Source: Aricia agestis
Lineage: Eukaryota > Arthropoda > Insecta > Lepidoptera > Lycaenidae
Length of the DNA stretch: 64,000 nucleotides
NCBI RefSeq assembly: GCF_905147365.1
Contig: NC_056425.1
Span: 13,047,001 to 13,111,000 of the forward strand
Reading direction: 5' to 3'
Position numbers and translations under genes: made by a program
Shown: one piece after another, positions 24,201 through 34,200 of the stretch
How the letters are laid out: each line of letters opens with the position of its first letter
Numbering within the stretch: the stretch's first letter is position 1
Notes under the pieces: model-generated
What the model was told of the DNA's origin: nothing
Seen by the model: only the letters and a program-made list of their open reading frames with translations
The model's database searches: none

Positions 24201-26352
24201 GGTTTTCTGTGAGAACGTGGTATTTATCCGGTCGAGCCGGCCCATTCATGCCGAAGCATGGCTCTCCCACGTATAAAAAAAAACAGGTAAAAATAAAATA
24301 AATAAAATAAAACTTAAAAAGTGTTAAAATTAGAAATAATTCTTCAAGCCCCATAAGAGCACCGGTGATCGCGACAACAATAGAATAACAATAGCATTTC
24401 CTGGAAACTGCGATCGAAGTATTAAAAGATGGGAAAGCCCTGTCAAGAATAACAATGGCACAACTCGGTTTAATTTTTTGTTTATATCCAGATCAAAATG
24501 AATCTAAACGAACAATGTATTTGAAGGTCATGTTATGTTTGTATATATTATGTTGTTTCTTTATGTTAGTCTCGCCGTGCGGTGTGCAAACTGGTTTACC
24601 GACATTAGGTTAATCAATAACCATACAGTACAGCTTCCGATTCTCAAGTATCCATGATAGGCCAAAGTAAACTTTATGAAACTTTTGCATATTTTGTCAA
24701 TTTCAAATAAGTGTAATTTTTATTATAATAACTGAATGTTTTTTTGCAATACAAATATTTCTATTTTACCTACATATTGGTTTATATTTGATACAGTTAT
24801 GCTAACCAGTTTTGGTGCATATACAGTATAAGTGACGTCATAAGTAAATATTTTGAGAACGTAATATGCTAAGGGTGGGTTGCACCAGAGGCGTGGCTAA
24901 AGTTAAAGTTATGGTTAAAGTTAAAGCTAACTTTAACTTTACCCTAAACTTTGACCACAGAATTTGACAGATGACAGCTGATCCGACAAGGCTTTTAAAT
25001 GAACGTGGCGAGGGCGCTGCATGTAAAGGAGAACTGTCAAAAATAACGATTTTTATGATGACAGCGTTAGTTAGTTTTTTCGCCGCGTGCTTTTAAAGCC
25101 TTGTCGAGCTCTATGGTTATGGTTAAATATGGCGTCCGTTTTTGACTTTAACCAGAGATTTGACATTTTGCATTGTAGTTAAAGTTAAAGTTACAGTTAT
25201 AAGTAGTTAAATTAAGTTGGTGCAACCCACCCTTACTAGTCACTCCTGAGTCCTCACTCCTGAGATTATAAATTAACTTTTGCTATTGTTAAAATTGTTG
25301 AAGAGTTCATAACCTAGATTACAAACTAGATTCTAATGCAGTAAATTGTTGTTCAAAATTGTTTTTTTTTTAGGTTTTCTTGCGCACCTCCAAAGAAAAT
25401 AGGTTTCTAATGTAGTTTCTAATGAATTTCTTAAATTTTTTGACCGAGGATATAATAAGTAATTAATAGCGAATTATAAAATTAGCGAACTATAAAATTC
25501 TCGTGTCGTGATGTTTGTTGCCAAACTTCTCCGAAACTGATGGATCGATTTTGATGATGTGTCTATCCTGTAGCCTGTAGGTCTGAGGATCGACTGGGTC
25601 AACACTTTTTCATACCCGAAATAACGTAGGTATAAGGCAACACAACGTTGCCGGGCCAGCTATTACAAATTTTGTAATCGTTATCTTGTGTTATGACTTA
25701 TGAATGACTTACAATGAACACATGAAACAAAAGAGTATACAAATTAACGGAAATGTTTGGTCAAACTGTTACGGTTATAAGACGCTTTCTGGGAATTCAA
25801 TAAACTACCTGCTAGTTGACAGAGGTTAACCCTAGATGGCGTTACCTATTCGTATGAAACAAAATAGACGTCTAGTCTAAACATTTTGTGAATAAATAAA
25901 TCTGTATAAAATATGTATGTACTTACCACAGATTTAAAAACATATTAAAATTCGTTCATCTGATATTTTTATTTTTTACGGTAGTCTATCTTTAGTGTCA
26001 CCGTGTACCGTGGATTTTGTAAAACATTTTGAATGTTCGACAATATTGTAGTAAAAAGAATAAACATTATGTAATTGTCTGTTTACGCCGGACAACCTTC
26101 GTTTACCGGTGTACTTAGACACATACATATTTGCAGAAACAGTCATACAAAACACTCAAGAATTATCGCAAAAAATACCTTAAATCTATTGCTTCCCGAC
26201 GCGGGGCCGGCGTAGTGAATCCCATAGAAGTTCGCGATGCCATTATTGTAGGCACCGATAATAACACCTTGCGTGGTATTAACTGTGGGCACCACGGGCA
26301 CTGTCTGCGCGTGCGCAGCGGCGAATAACACAAACAAAATGGCGACGTACAT
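21000..26352 (-). CDS. Carboxylesterase-like protein A, probably non-catalytic, GPI-type tail
   Basis: A three-exon gene of the carboxylesterase/cholinesterase family: exons 26352-26179, 22709-21463 and 21276-21000, together about 565 codons, the usual family length. I chose the ATG at 26352 because MYVAILFVLFAAAHA is a good signal peptide; an in-frame ATG at 26397 exists. Seen: the Cys79/EDC92 disulfide pair, APGNVGLKD, NIAGFGGNPGNV, a Glu at about 323 (DREG) and a His at about 440 (GVRHGG). The nucleophile elbow reads G-H-G-S-G (192-196), so the aligned serine is Gly194. The oxyanion HGG is EGE. Several N-X-S/T sites occur. The C-terminus ends in a hydrophobic stretch (LAFSLVPIFIALRLLLN) after small residues, suggesting GPI anchoring. 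I infer a secreted, surface-anchored esterase-fold protein without hydrolase activity, possibly in binding or adhesion. The paralogue lies about 10 kb away in the same orientation. Confidence 0.88.
21463..22709 (-). CDS. Esterase A exon 2 (catalytic-domain core)
   Basis: The acceptor tttcag|AAC continues the frame from exon 1 (RFK-NPTPAPVYPGEY). The exon is open for 1,247 nt and ends ACTGG|gtgagt, splitting a Gly codon in phase 2. It contains every core motif including the altered elbow and oxyanion residues. Confidence 0.88.
22829..23125 (+). mobile_element. Lepidopteran SINE (Metulj-like), copy 2
   Basis: Full layout from acgtgggagagacatgc to the poly(A) after ccttatttttatt. The minisatellite block is short. 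It is antisense to the host gene and absent from copy B. Confidence 0.75.
23482..23618. mobile_element. MITE 'gggcctgtttcacc', copy 1
   Basis: The inverted inner words agtgccgaataggctat and atagcctattcggcact and the outer gggcctgtttcacc/ggtgaagtaggctc form a hairpin. Other copies are at 54127-54260 and 62496-62603. Confidence 0.75.
23700..23885. mobile_element. Palindromic repeat, copy 1 ('ttttcgtcggtcgcg' family)
   Basis: The inverted words aaatgccattttctgac/ggtttcattttgcc-type sequence and the closing ttgaattttcgtcggtcgcg are shared with 45178-45395. Confidence 0.45.
23943..24273 (-). mobile_element. Lepidopteran SINE (Metulj-like), copy 3
   Basis: It begins (as read on plus) with the poly(T) and atgaaataagggggcaaac and ends cggctctcccacgta-type head sequence. 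It contains five to six minisatellite units. Confidence 0.75.
24873..25232. mobile_element. Composite MITE, copy 2
   Basis: GGGTGGGTTGCACC ... CAACCCACCC ends, flanked by TAA and TTA. It lies in the opposite orientation to the copy at 17703-18082, with the same inner element at the same internal junctions. It is absent from copy B intron 1, so it arrived after the gene duplication. Confidence 0.7.
24984..25106. mobile_element. Inner palindromic element inside composite copy 2
   Basis: The ends cgacaaggcttttaaatg and gcttttaaagccttgtcg. The junctions with the outer element match composite copy 1. Confidence 0.7.
26179..26352 (-). CDS. Esterase A exon 1 (signal peptide)
   Basis: It encodes 58 residues from the signal peptide to SGSNRFK and ends in phase 0 at AAG|gtattt. 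The sequence ATNTTQGVIIG-like start and YGIHYAGP(A)SGSNRF is the typical N-terminal edge of the family. It differs from copy B at only a few residues. Confidence 0.85.
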
Positions 26353-26594
26353 GGCGTCTGGCGCGGCCGGCGTCTCGCGGCGGAATGAGGCGACCAATGA
26401 ATGAGGTCACACGAGTTACATTCTTGTCGATATCGTCTAGATATCAAGTACTGATTAGCAATAGGTGCCAAAAAAGGGGAAATGTTCGATATTTAAAGTA
26501 TTTTCATCGATGTTATCGAAAATTTCATGTGCGAATCAACTAGATTCGTGAATTATGTGATAAGATTAGTAGTGCGCTGGGGGCTGGGGTGCAG

Positions 26595-27045
26595 GCTAAA
26601 GATTCATGCACACTTTGTCGGGACGTGCCGGGGCGTGCCGAGGCGGGTCGGGGTGAAGCGCAGCGCAAAATGCGCTATAGCACACTATTGCCGGGTCGGG
26701 TCGCATCGCATTGACGGATATTAACGCTCACTGTGCCGGGGCGTGCCGGGGCGGTTTGGCGCGCAGTGCATTGACGGATTTTGAGCCGAGGCTTGCCGGG
26801 CCGCTTGCTATAGCACACTGTTGCCGGGGCGCAGCGGGTCTTGTTGGGCCGTGTCGCATTGACGGAAATCCGCCGAGCAAAAATCCGCGCCGGCACAGTG
26901 TGCGATACGCGCAACCGCTTCCATACGAATTGTATGGAGGCGGATTTTTGCGATGCGCCCCGGCATTCTGAGCCCCGGCAGGGCCCGTCTCAGTGTGCTC
27001 ACTCCTTAATTCCTTGGAGAGACGGGCGGGCCGCGAGTTTCTACC
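26595..27045. other. GC- and CpG-rich block upstream of esterase A
   Basis: About 450 bp, strikingly GC-rich compared with everything around it, made of degenerate repeats of gccggggcgtgccggggcgg, gcattgacggat and gctatagcacact words. It lies about 250-690 bp upstream of the chosen start codon of esterase A. The homologous position upstream of copy B (about 37145-37205) lacks it while flanking sequence on both sides is shared. ORFs through it (for example 26728-27168 minus) are low-complexity by-products. Confidence 0.6.
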
Positions 27046-27451
27046 GACGACGGACGCGATGTTCTGTTTTTGCAAATAAGACGTTTTTTCCTCAGAGATC
27101 CTCAGGGATGATTCCCGAAAGAGGTTTGGCTGTTTAATGTTTTGGCCTAGAAAGGTCAGAAAAATCATATATTATCTGTGTGTTTGTGTTACGAGTAACG
27201 TAATATTAGAAAGTAAACTGATTTTTTCGACGAGTTTAGAAATTCCTGGAGTTAAGCTTCGAATTCTTTAATTTTTTGTAAATTGAAACTCTTTCAGTGT
27301 CAGCACGTATACTAACTACATTATGTAGATCTACTTAATGAAATTACACTGTCATCTTGAGTCTTGACTATAATTTGCTTTATCAATATTACTTTACAAC
27401 CATTACTATTATACTTAATAATTAATATTAATTATTATGATTACTTATCTA
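27046..27451. other. Upstream flank of esterase A, duplicated near copy B
   Basis: The sequence cgatgttctgtttttgcaaa ... ctcagggatgattcccg up to about 27150 is repeated at about 37204-37310, defining the upstream edge of the segmental duplication. Beyond that no feature is seen. Confidence 0.55.
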
Positions 27452-27585
27452 CAAATGCAAAAATGTGTCTGTCTGTTACCTCTTCACGCCTAAATCGCTA
27501 AACCGATTTAGCTGAAATTTGGTATGGATATCAAAGTATATTTTCAGGATAAAAAGTATAATATGTCCTTTCCCATGGTCTACTA
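27452..27585 (+). mobile_element. Helitron-like fragment
   Basis: Contains tgtgtctgtctgttacctct, tcacgcctaaatcgc and gctgaaatttggtatgga in the family order. Neither end is intact. Confidence 0.45.
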
Positions 27586-27612
27586 CTATAATCTGCGCCA
27601 CATGATAGAATC

Positions 27613-27816
27613 GCTGTTAAGCATTAGTGTCCAAGCAACAAAAGTTGTTAAATTTTGAATGCAGTCTTGTTCTAAATCATCTAAAGAACATTATAACTAC
27701 ATTCGTTCATAACTCAACACGAAATTTTTTGTGGGCTTTGACTATACACTACACGTAGGTTAGGACACTAAATAATGCTTAACAGCGTCTAGATAATAGT
27801 TGGCCAAAGTGCATTA
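27613..27816. mobile_element. Palindromic MITE, 'cgctgttaagcatt' family
   Basis: The left cgctgttaagcattagtgtc is inverted at the right (gacactaaataatgcttaacagcg). The core gcagtcttgttctaaatca is shared with about 61890-62040. Confidence 0.55.
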
Positions 27817-28150
27817 AAATCAGTCAAGCAGTTCGTTTTTTTTTGTGCGTTTAAACAAACATTTCAGTTTTTTAACACTAGTTAACACAGTCTATAAATT
27901 CTAGTTCCTCGATCGATCCTGTACGAAGTCTATACGTAAAAAAAGTACTTTTATTTCAGAAGTTGCCCTTTGCCCTTTGGCATTTAGTGCCAACTTGTAA
28001 CTAAATCAATTGACCCCGAGTTCTGTGTCACACTTTTAACTGGCATAGAAGTCCTGATTGATGACGTGTTCTAATTTGGTCACATTGTACCAACTGGAAA
28101 AAGTACATCGCCATGGTGATATTTATATTTTTTTTTATATAAGTACAAGA

Positions 28151-28401
28151 TGTTAGTATAAACACCGTTATTCTTGAAACCATCAAATGAGCCCGTCAAA
28201 ATGAACAACTTTTTCTACGAGAACAATGCTGGGAACTCAAAAAAATCCGTCTTCATAGCCATACAAATTGCCGATCCGGGCATACTTATGGGTATGAAGA
28301 CGGCTTTTTTTTTGAGTTCCCAGCATTGTTCTCATAGAAAAAGTTGTTCATTTTGACGGTATCATTTGATGGTTTCAAAGATAACGGTGTTTACACTAAC
28401 A
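28151..28401. mobile_element. Hairpin MITE, about 250 bp
   Basis: The ends tgttagtataaacaccgtta and taacggtgtttacactaaca are inverted, and the stem continues through gtcaaaatgaacaacttttt and gaacaatgctgggaactc almost without mismatch. Confidence 0.75.
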
Positions 28402-29358
28402 CACTGTATATTTTATAAAAAATAATGTATGGTGCCTACAACGCAATATTGCGTATTAGCAATATTGCGTAGATTGGCACCACAGATGCAACTTTGGAAC
28501 GGAGTGCCGGAGTACGTAGTACCACGTATCCCATTTCATCTTAAATATCCCTTTCTCACCTATATTGTAGATTTTTTTACGTACAAAACGCGCATAGGTT
28601 GCTACGTTTGAAAGACCGGACATCCAAAATACGGCTCTTGAAGTTTCGGGAAGATTTTGTGAAATATCTACTGGGACTGAACTGTGGCGATACTTCTCCA
28701 CAGTTCAGCGTTCAGTTCACACAGCTGCAGAAGCACCTGGACCACAAATACTGCTTGGTCAATTATTTTTTATGACTTTCGGGTTTATGTCCGTAGGGCC
28801 AGCAAAAAAGTTGTAGATTTTAATAAAAAACAAATTAATTTCTTTGTATGAAAATATTTATTGAGATTGGTCAAAGCTCAAGACAAATTAAAACTTCAAA
28901 CAATAAAAAAAGAATAAGGTAATAAATAAATCAATATCGAGCCTATAAAAATATAAAGTATGTATTATAAAAACTAATAACATAAGATTCTTAGTACTTC
29001 TTTTGTTTGAAAACATTTAAATAAAACTAAGGTAAGTATTTTTTTTCTATCAACTAAAATCACAGGTTTTATTATGAAACATCTTAGGTGTATCTTGTAA
29101 TGTAAATTTTATGTTTATTATTATTATTATAATTGTGAACTTATTGTTAATTATACATATATAAGATTATATCTTTTTGGGTTATAATAAATTGAATGTG
29201 TTGCTTCTGAAAGAGAGTTTTTTATTTTGTTAAATTCTTGACAAACACTTTATATATAATATAAAATATAATAATATCTATGGACGCTTCACACCACGTC
29301 AGTCTGGCTCCGTGCTAAGTACCTAAAGGACTTGTGTTACAGGTACCAGACAACGGAA
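28402..29358. other. Intergenic, AT-rich, no gene
   Basis: Short hairpins around 28440-28470 (acgcaatattgcg/gcaatattgcgt) and 28674-28706 (ctgaactgtgg/ccacagttcag). No coding or RNA gene recognised. Confidence 0.4.
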
Positions 29359-29510
29359 ATATATTTAATACTTTTATACTATACATATATTTAAGATTTT
29401 TATTATATCATACACATATTTTAACTTTTTTTTGTTCCGTCGGCGGGATTCGAACCCGCGACCCCCGGCTTGAGCTACCAACGCGCTCACCACAGAGCCA
29501 CAGAGGTCGT
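29359..29510 (-). mobile_element. tRNA-derived SINE, copy 2
   Basis: On the minus strand: box A-like gtggctctgtggtgagcgcg, a 17-nt spacer, then GGGTTCGAATCCC (box B) and gccgacggaac followed by poly(A) and a tail matching copy 1 (tttaagatttttatt inverted). The 5' and 3' ends of the tRNA-like head do not base-pair as an acceptor stem, so it is a SINE and not a tRNA gene. Confidence 0.65.
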
Positions 29511-30134
29511 CAAAAAATATTACACAAAATACACATTATTGAAAAAATCTTACCTGAAAGAGAAACGACATTCAATGTTTATAATCTCTAACACAAAAAA
29601 AGTATTACCAATTTCCCAACAATAATTATTTTCGGTTTTTTACTGAACTTAAATCTAAAATCATAATGCCAGTCATTCTTTTCGGCCAAAGTCCATCTTC
29701 CTCTTCTTCTTCATTAAGCTGACTAAAACCTTTGACATTTGCCATGAATTGTGATGAGAAGCGATGAATAAAAAACTCACTCAAAGTCACTCAAATAATA
29801 TTATTGCTTATGTTGTACTTTTGTAATAATATAATTATAGAAGTATGAGTAATAATTTTCATACTGTATTATTTTTTCTAATTTTCAATAAGATTACAAT
29901 TTTTTAACAAAAATAATGCTACGTTACATTAAGTAATTTTGTGGTTATAAATATAAAAAATATAATATACTTAGCTTTACTGTTTTTAATTTTTATATAC
30001 CTAATGATAATAATAAATCAAGTATTAAAATGCCTGAAATCAGTCTTTAGATTTAGGTTATAATAATTATAATATAAGATAAGTGAGATTCTAAGTTTTA
30101 AATGTTAAAGTTGAGAAAAATGTTTTAAAGGATA
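29511..30134. other. Intergenic, very AT-rich
   Basis: Nothing recognised. Confidence 0.4.
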
Positions 30135-30280
30135 TTGATTCCTACGCAGCAGTTGACAGACCAAAGTCATTTGGTTGGATATTGTCAATTCAATGTTAAT
30201 TATTGTGATCTGTCCGCTGGGTTTGAACTTTGACGTAACGCGACCAAACTACGTAGGTCCCCCATCTGCCTAGGAATCAA
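30135..30280. mobile_element. Inverted-repeat element, 'tgattcctatgc' family
   Basis: The ends ttgattcctacgcag and ctgcctaggaatcaa are inverted. The inner tgacgtaacgcgaccaaact and tacgtaggtccccca are shared with 46313-46443 and 50613-50745. Confidence 0.6.
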
Positions 30281-31011
30281 CTTCCTGAATAGTACAAAAC
30301 AATATGGTTATTTATAACTGATTATTTTTGTGCCAAACTTCAAAATTTCTTGCCAGAAAAAAAACTAGGCCTTTACATCCGTTGTGGATGATTTATACAG
30401 TATTTTTCAGAGCGAAGTAACCACTCCTCAAATACTGTAGTGCCTGGGACAAGATTTTTAAATGTCCGTACGGTTGCCCAAGCGCCTACGGCATTCTCGC
30501 ATCATAGTCGGCCTAGTCCAGAGGAAAGATTGCCAGAAAACAATGGACCATAAAAGTGGGACCAATCTCTAGATGAAAAGATGAAAAAAAAAAAATAATT
30601 TAGAGTAAAAAGTTATCGAAACATTTTTGTAGGCAAAATAATTTGCAACAAATTATGTTCTTACAAATTTTTGTAAGACGCAAACTTACAAAAATTTGTA
30701 TTTTGTGTTTCCGAGATATCATGAAAATATTGTTGTCACCACTTTTTTCAAGATAGCGGCCGGGGGACAAGGGTGGCGACCCCACAAACTTGAGGTTAAG
30801 CTTCTATTAGAAGGATAAGGATATGTTGGGGGGGTTAAAAAGAAAATTGAGTCCTCTAATAAATATACAGTATTTTGGTCATGATCTGTCGGCTTGACAT
30901 AGCCCGTCCAATTTACGTACGGTAGGTTCTCCATCTGTAAGTAAATCCTTTGCGATGACCGTCCATCTACTAATAGTTGTAGTAATACCCACAATAATTT
31001 CTTATAAAAAT
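30281..31011. other. 3' flank of esterase B
   Basis: About 30885-31011 is homologous to 20866-20999 downstream of esterase A. The rest is AT-rich with a short hairpin at about 30655-30705 (acaaatttttgtaag/cttacaaaaatttgt). Confidence 0.5.
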
Positions 31012-31282
31012 CTAATTCAAAGGCAAACGCAGTGCAATAAACATTGGTACGAGAATAAACGCTAAACGAGCACTCGTAGCACCTGATATAGATGTAGGTG
31101 CTCTATAGTGGGCGCTGTAGATGCTGTTCCAGAAGTTGGTCTTCTCCTCCCTTATGTTCCCTCTCGCCTCCTCCTTTACCAGGCTCACGTTGGTGGAAAC
31201 CTCCTGCCCACTAATGTACAACAGCTGGAAGATGCCTGATGATGATATGGGGTTCCACATCGTGATGTTTGGGTCCTGGCCC
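31012..31282 (-). CDS. Esterase B exon 3 (C-terminus)
   Basis: The acceptor aattccag|G completes the Gly codon and reads GGQDPNITMWNP to a TAG. It is two codons shorter than copy A at the start (GGQDPN against GSQGGYPN). Confidence 0.83.
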
Positions 31283-34200
31283 CTGGAATTGATAAATGGG
31301 TAATAAATAAACGGTAGGGAGATATGGAAAAGTATAGAATTGGAAGAATTTAACATAGGTATCTTTGTGCCTGTACTGATATTATAATCTTGATCACCTA
31401 AAATAGATGTTTTCATTGCTTAGAAACTTAAAGATTACTCCAGAAAAAGATACCTTTTCAAATTTGCATCTAAAACAAAAGAAAAAGAAATAAAATGAAC
31501 TCACCCAGTACGCGCGAACACCGCGATGCGCGATGTCAGCAAGTTCCTGGCTGACACCGCGATACGCGAAGTCAGCATGTTACTTGAAGAGATTTCAAGG
31601 GTGGAAAGGTTGTAGTCGAACACGTAGCTGAGGAGGCCGCCGTGCCTCACCCCCGTCAACTGGATCTGCTGGTACGTCCACTCCGGATCCACTGGTCTCT
31701 TGTACGCAAACTCGAAGATCCTGACGTCGGCCCTGGACGTCGCAGCCCTCTCGCTAGCACCTCTGATCGCGGCCATGGTTATGAGCGAGTCTCCCTGGTA
31801 GTCCAAAAAGTCCTCAATCGTCGCCATGCCCACAGAGCTCTGGGCGAAGTAGAACTCGCGAATGGTTCGAGCTACCGCAGTCTTATTGGCTTCGGACTCA
31901 AATTTTAGGTCCGCTTGCAAGAAGTCTGAGAAATTGCTCTCCATTTTCTTGAGCCAATTCGAGAACAACGCCTGCTGCGCCCGAATTGATCCCTCCCTGT
32001 CCACGTAGCCGATGATGTAAGGAACGTGGCTGTAGTTCCCGGATCTCAAGATATTTATTGGGGAGTCCGTTAAGAATGTGTCGTTGTTCAGTTGAGGGTT
32101 CTCGACGCACGGAGCGAATAAGGGCGTGTTATTGTAGAACTCGAAATCATTAATCGCATTCACCAGCAGGTCAATAGCGGTATAGGAGAGTAATTCGGCT
32201 AGTTCACCGTTAGTTTTACCCGTGTAACCAATTTTGTTTCCAACTGCATGGGCGTAAGCTACAGGCTCGTATGCTACAGCGCTAGGGGACAGAGCGGATC
32301 CACTCAAAACCATCGCCTTATGAACTAATCCATCGGCCTTTCCAGACAGCGTGATGAGATCCACCATAGCAGCTCCCGATCCGTGACCAAACAGAATTAC
32401 GTTTCCTGGATTTCCGCCGAAGCCAGCGATGTTCTGTTGGATCCACGTCAGAGCTTGGACTACATCCTTCAAGCCGACGTTTCCTGGCGCCTCGGGTACG
32501 CCGAGGCAGAGGAATCCGAAGATCGACAGCCTGTAGTTTACTGACACGAAGACGATATCCTGTTGCACGAGGTTGTCGTACGAGTAAGGAATGTTGCTGA
32601 TCGTGTCGTAGTCCTCCCCTTCCAGCCAGACCATGACCGGATTGGATGCGGTGAGGTTGTTCGTGTGGATGCTCAGCACCAGACAGTCTTCGACTCCCAC
32701 TAGACCTCTCGGTGTGGGATGAGCGCAGATGATATCGTTGTCGACCGCGTGGTACTCTCCGGGGAAAACAGGTGCAGGCGTCGGGTTCTGAAATTGATTA
32801 AGTTACGCTTAGTCTTAGAAGCTTTGTGTAAATTAAGAGTTTCTCGGAAACCGTATATTTTTCCATAAAAATAACAGTATGTGGTCCTCTCTATATCTGT
32901 ACCAAATATCATAAAAATTTCTCCAGTAGTTCGTGAGAAAACCTTTCAAATAATTGTTCCTGTTCTTTTCCACATTTTCCTCTGTTTCTTTGGTCCTATT
33001 AGTCTTATCGTGATAAAATATAGCCTATAGCCTTCTGAAGAAAATACCAGTTACACTTCCATAAACCTTTATTAACATCCAATCGTACAATATCTATCAC
33101 TTCCAAATCACATCTGCCTTGATGACAGCATATGTCACCATCTTGTCTATAACTAGATTCTACATGCCGCCCACCATGAATGTATGTAATAAATACATTC
33201 GTAATCCATAAGCCGCCCACCGTGAAATATAATAATAATAAGTGCTTTGGACTGGCGACATTACAGAGTTTTGCCTGAACCGACCCTCATTAATAACTAA
33301 TAACAATTATTGTTATCACATTAAGTATACAAATTATCAGTTAAGGTCCTCTAAATACAAACTCAAAGAAATTCTTAATTTCGTATTATATAAGTTAACA
33401 AAAAACACAAACAAAACTGTATAAAAAATGTTGCTATGCCCTAAGCCTTAACCAAAAATAATACAACTAAACTTATACCTTTTATGTTCTTCTCAAATAT
33501 TAAACCAATAATTACTACCTTATCCTACCTTAAATTATTTTGATCTCACTGGAATCCTACCAGATATTATCCAACCAAGGTGAGAGTTTTGCGCCGTTAA
33601 ATGGCCAGATGTATCTCGAATAATACCATTTTTCAGAATACGCCCATAAATCCCCGCACCTAATAACACGTCTATTCTACCAGGTTTGTCAAAATGAGGA
33701 TCCGCTAACTTTAAGGATGACAACTGTGACCAATTAGCCTGAATGTCTATATCTTGTATCGCTGGGGTTGACGGAAGATCATTCAGAACGTAGGCTTGTA
33801 CATTACACTTGAAATTACTAGCAGTGGACTGTATACTGAATTCTACAATATTTGTGATAGCCACGCTCTGATTCTCTCCCCCCACGCTGGTTACGAATCC
33901 TTCTACCGGTAGCTTTTGAAGGCCTAACATTTTTGCGGTTCTTTCGGTGACAAACGAAGCTTGAGATCCCTGATCGAGTAATGTCTTTAGGGTAAAACTG
34001 GTATTCTCAGCGTTGACTTTAACTAAGGCTGTGGGCAACATTACTTGAGGCATTTGTCTATTTTTGCTATCGTCATTGCAATAACTACCTTCTTCATAAC
34101 TCTCATTTATAGGCCTTACGTCCCGTTTTGGTAAATCACGGCAGGTAGTCATCTCTCGGTGTAATAACGTATGGTGTCGACCACTACACCGCTGACAAGC

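Larger units (their letters stand above)
22710..26178 (-). other. Esterase A intron 1, transposon-rich
   Basis: A 3.5 kb intron. It holds two SINEs (22829-23125 plus, 23943-24273 minus), a 'ggcctgtttcacc' MITE (23482-23618), a palindromic repeat (23700-23885) and a composite MITE (24873-25232). The segment at about 24460-24660 is homologous to 35816-36010 in copy B intron 1, whereas the mobile elements are not shared. Confidence 0.7.

Noticed and set aside
26675..27168. Overlapping ORFs in the GC-rich block
   Set aside because: High GC removes stop codons. The products are low-complexity, without domains, and present on both strands.
29433..29510. tRNA gene on the minus strand
   Set aside because: Good box B, but no acceptor stem and a poly(A)-plus-tail structure. 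It is the head of a tRNA-derived SINE.
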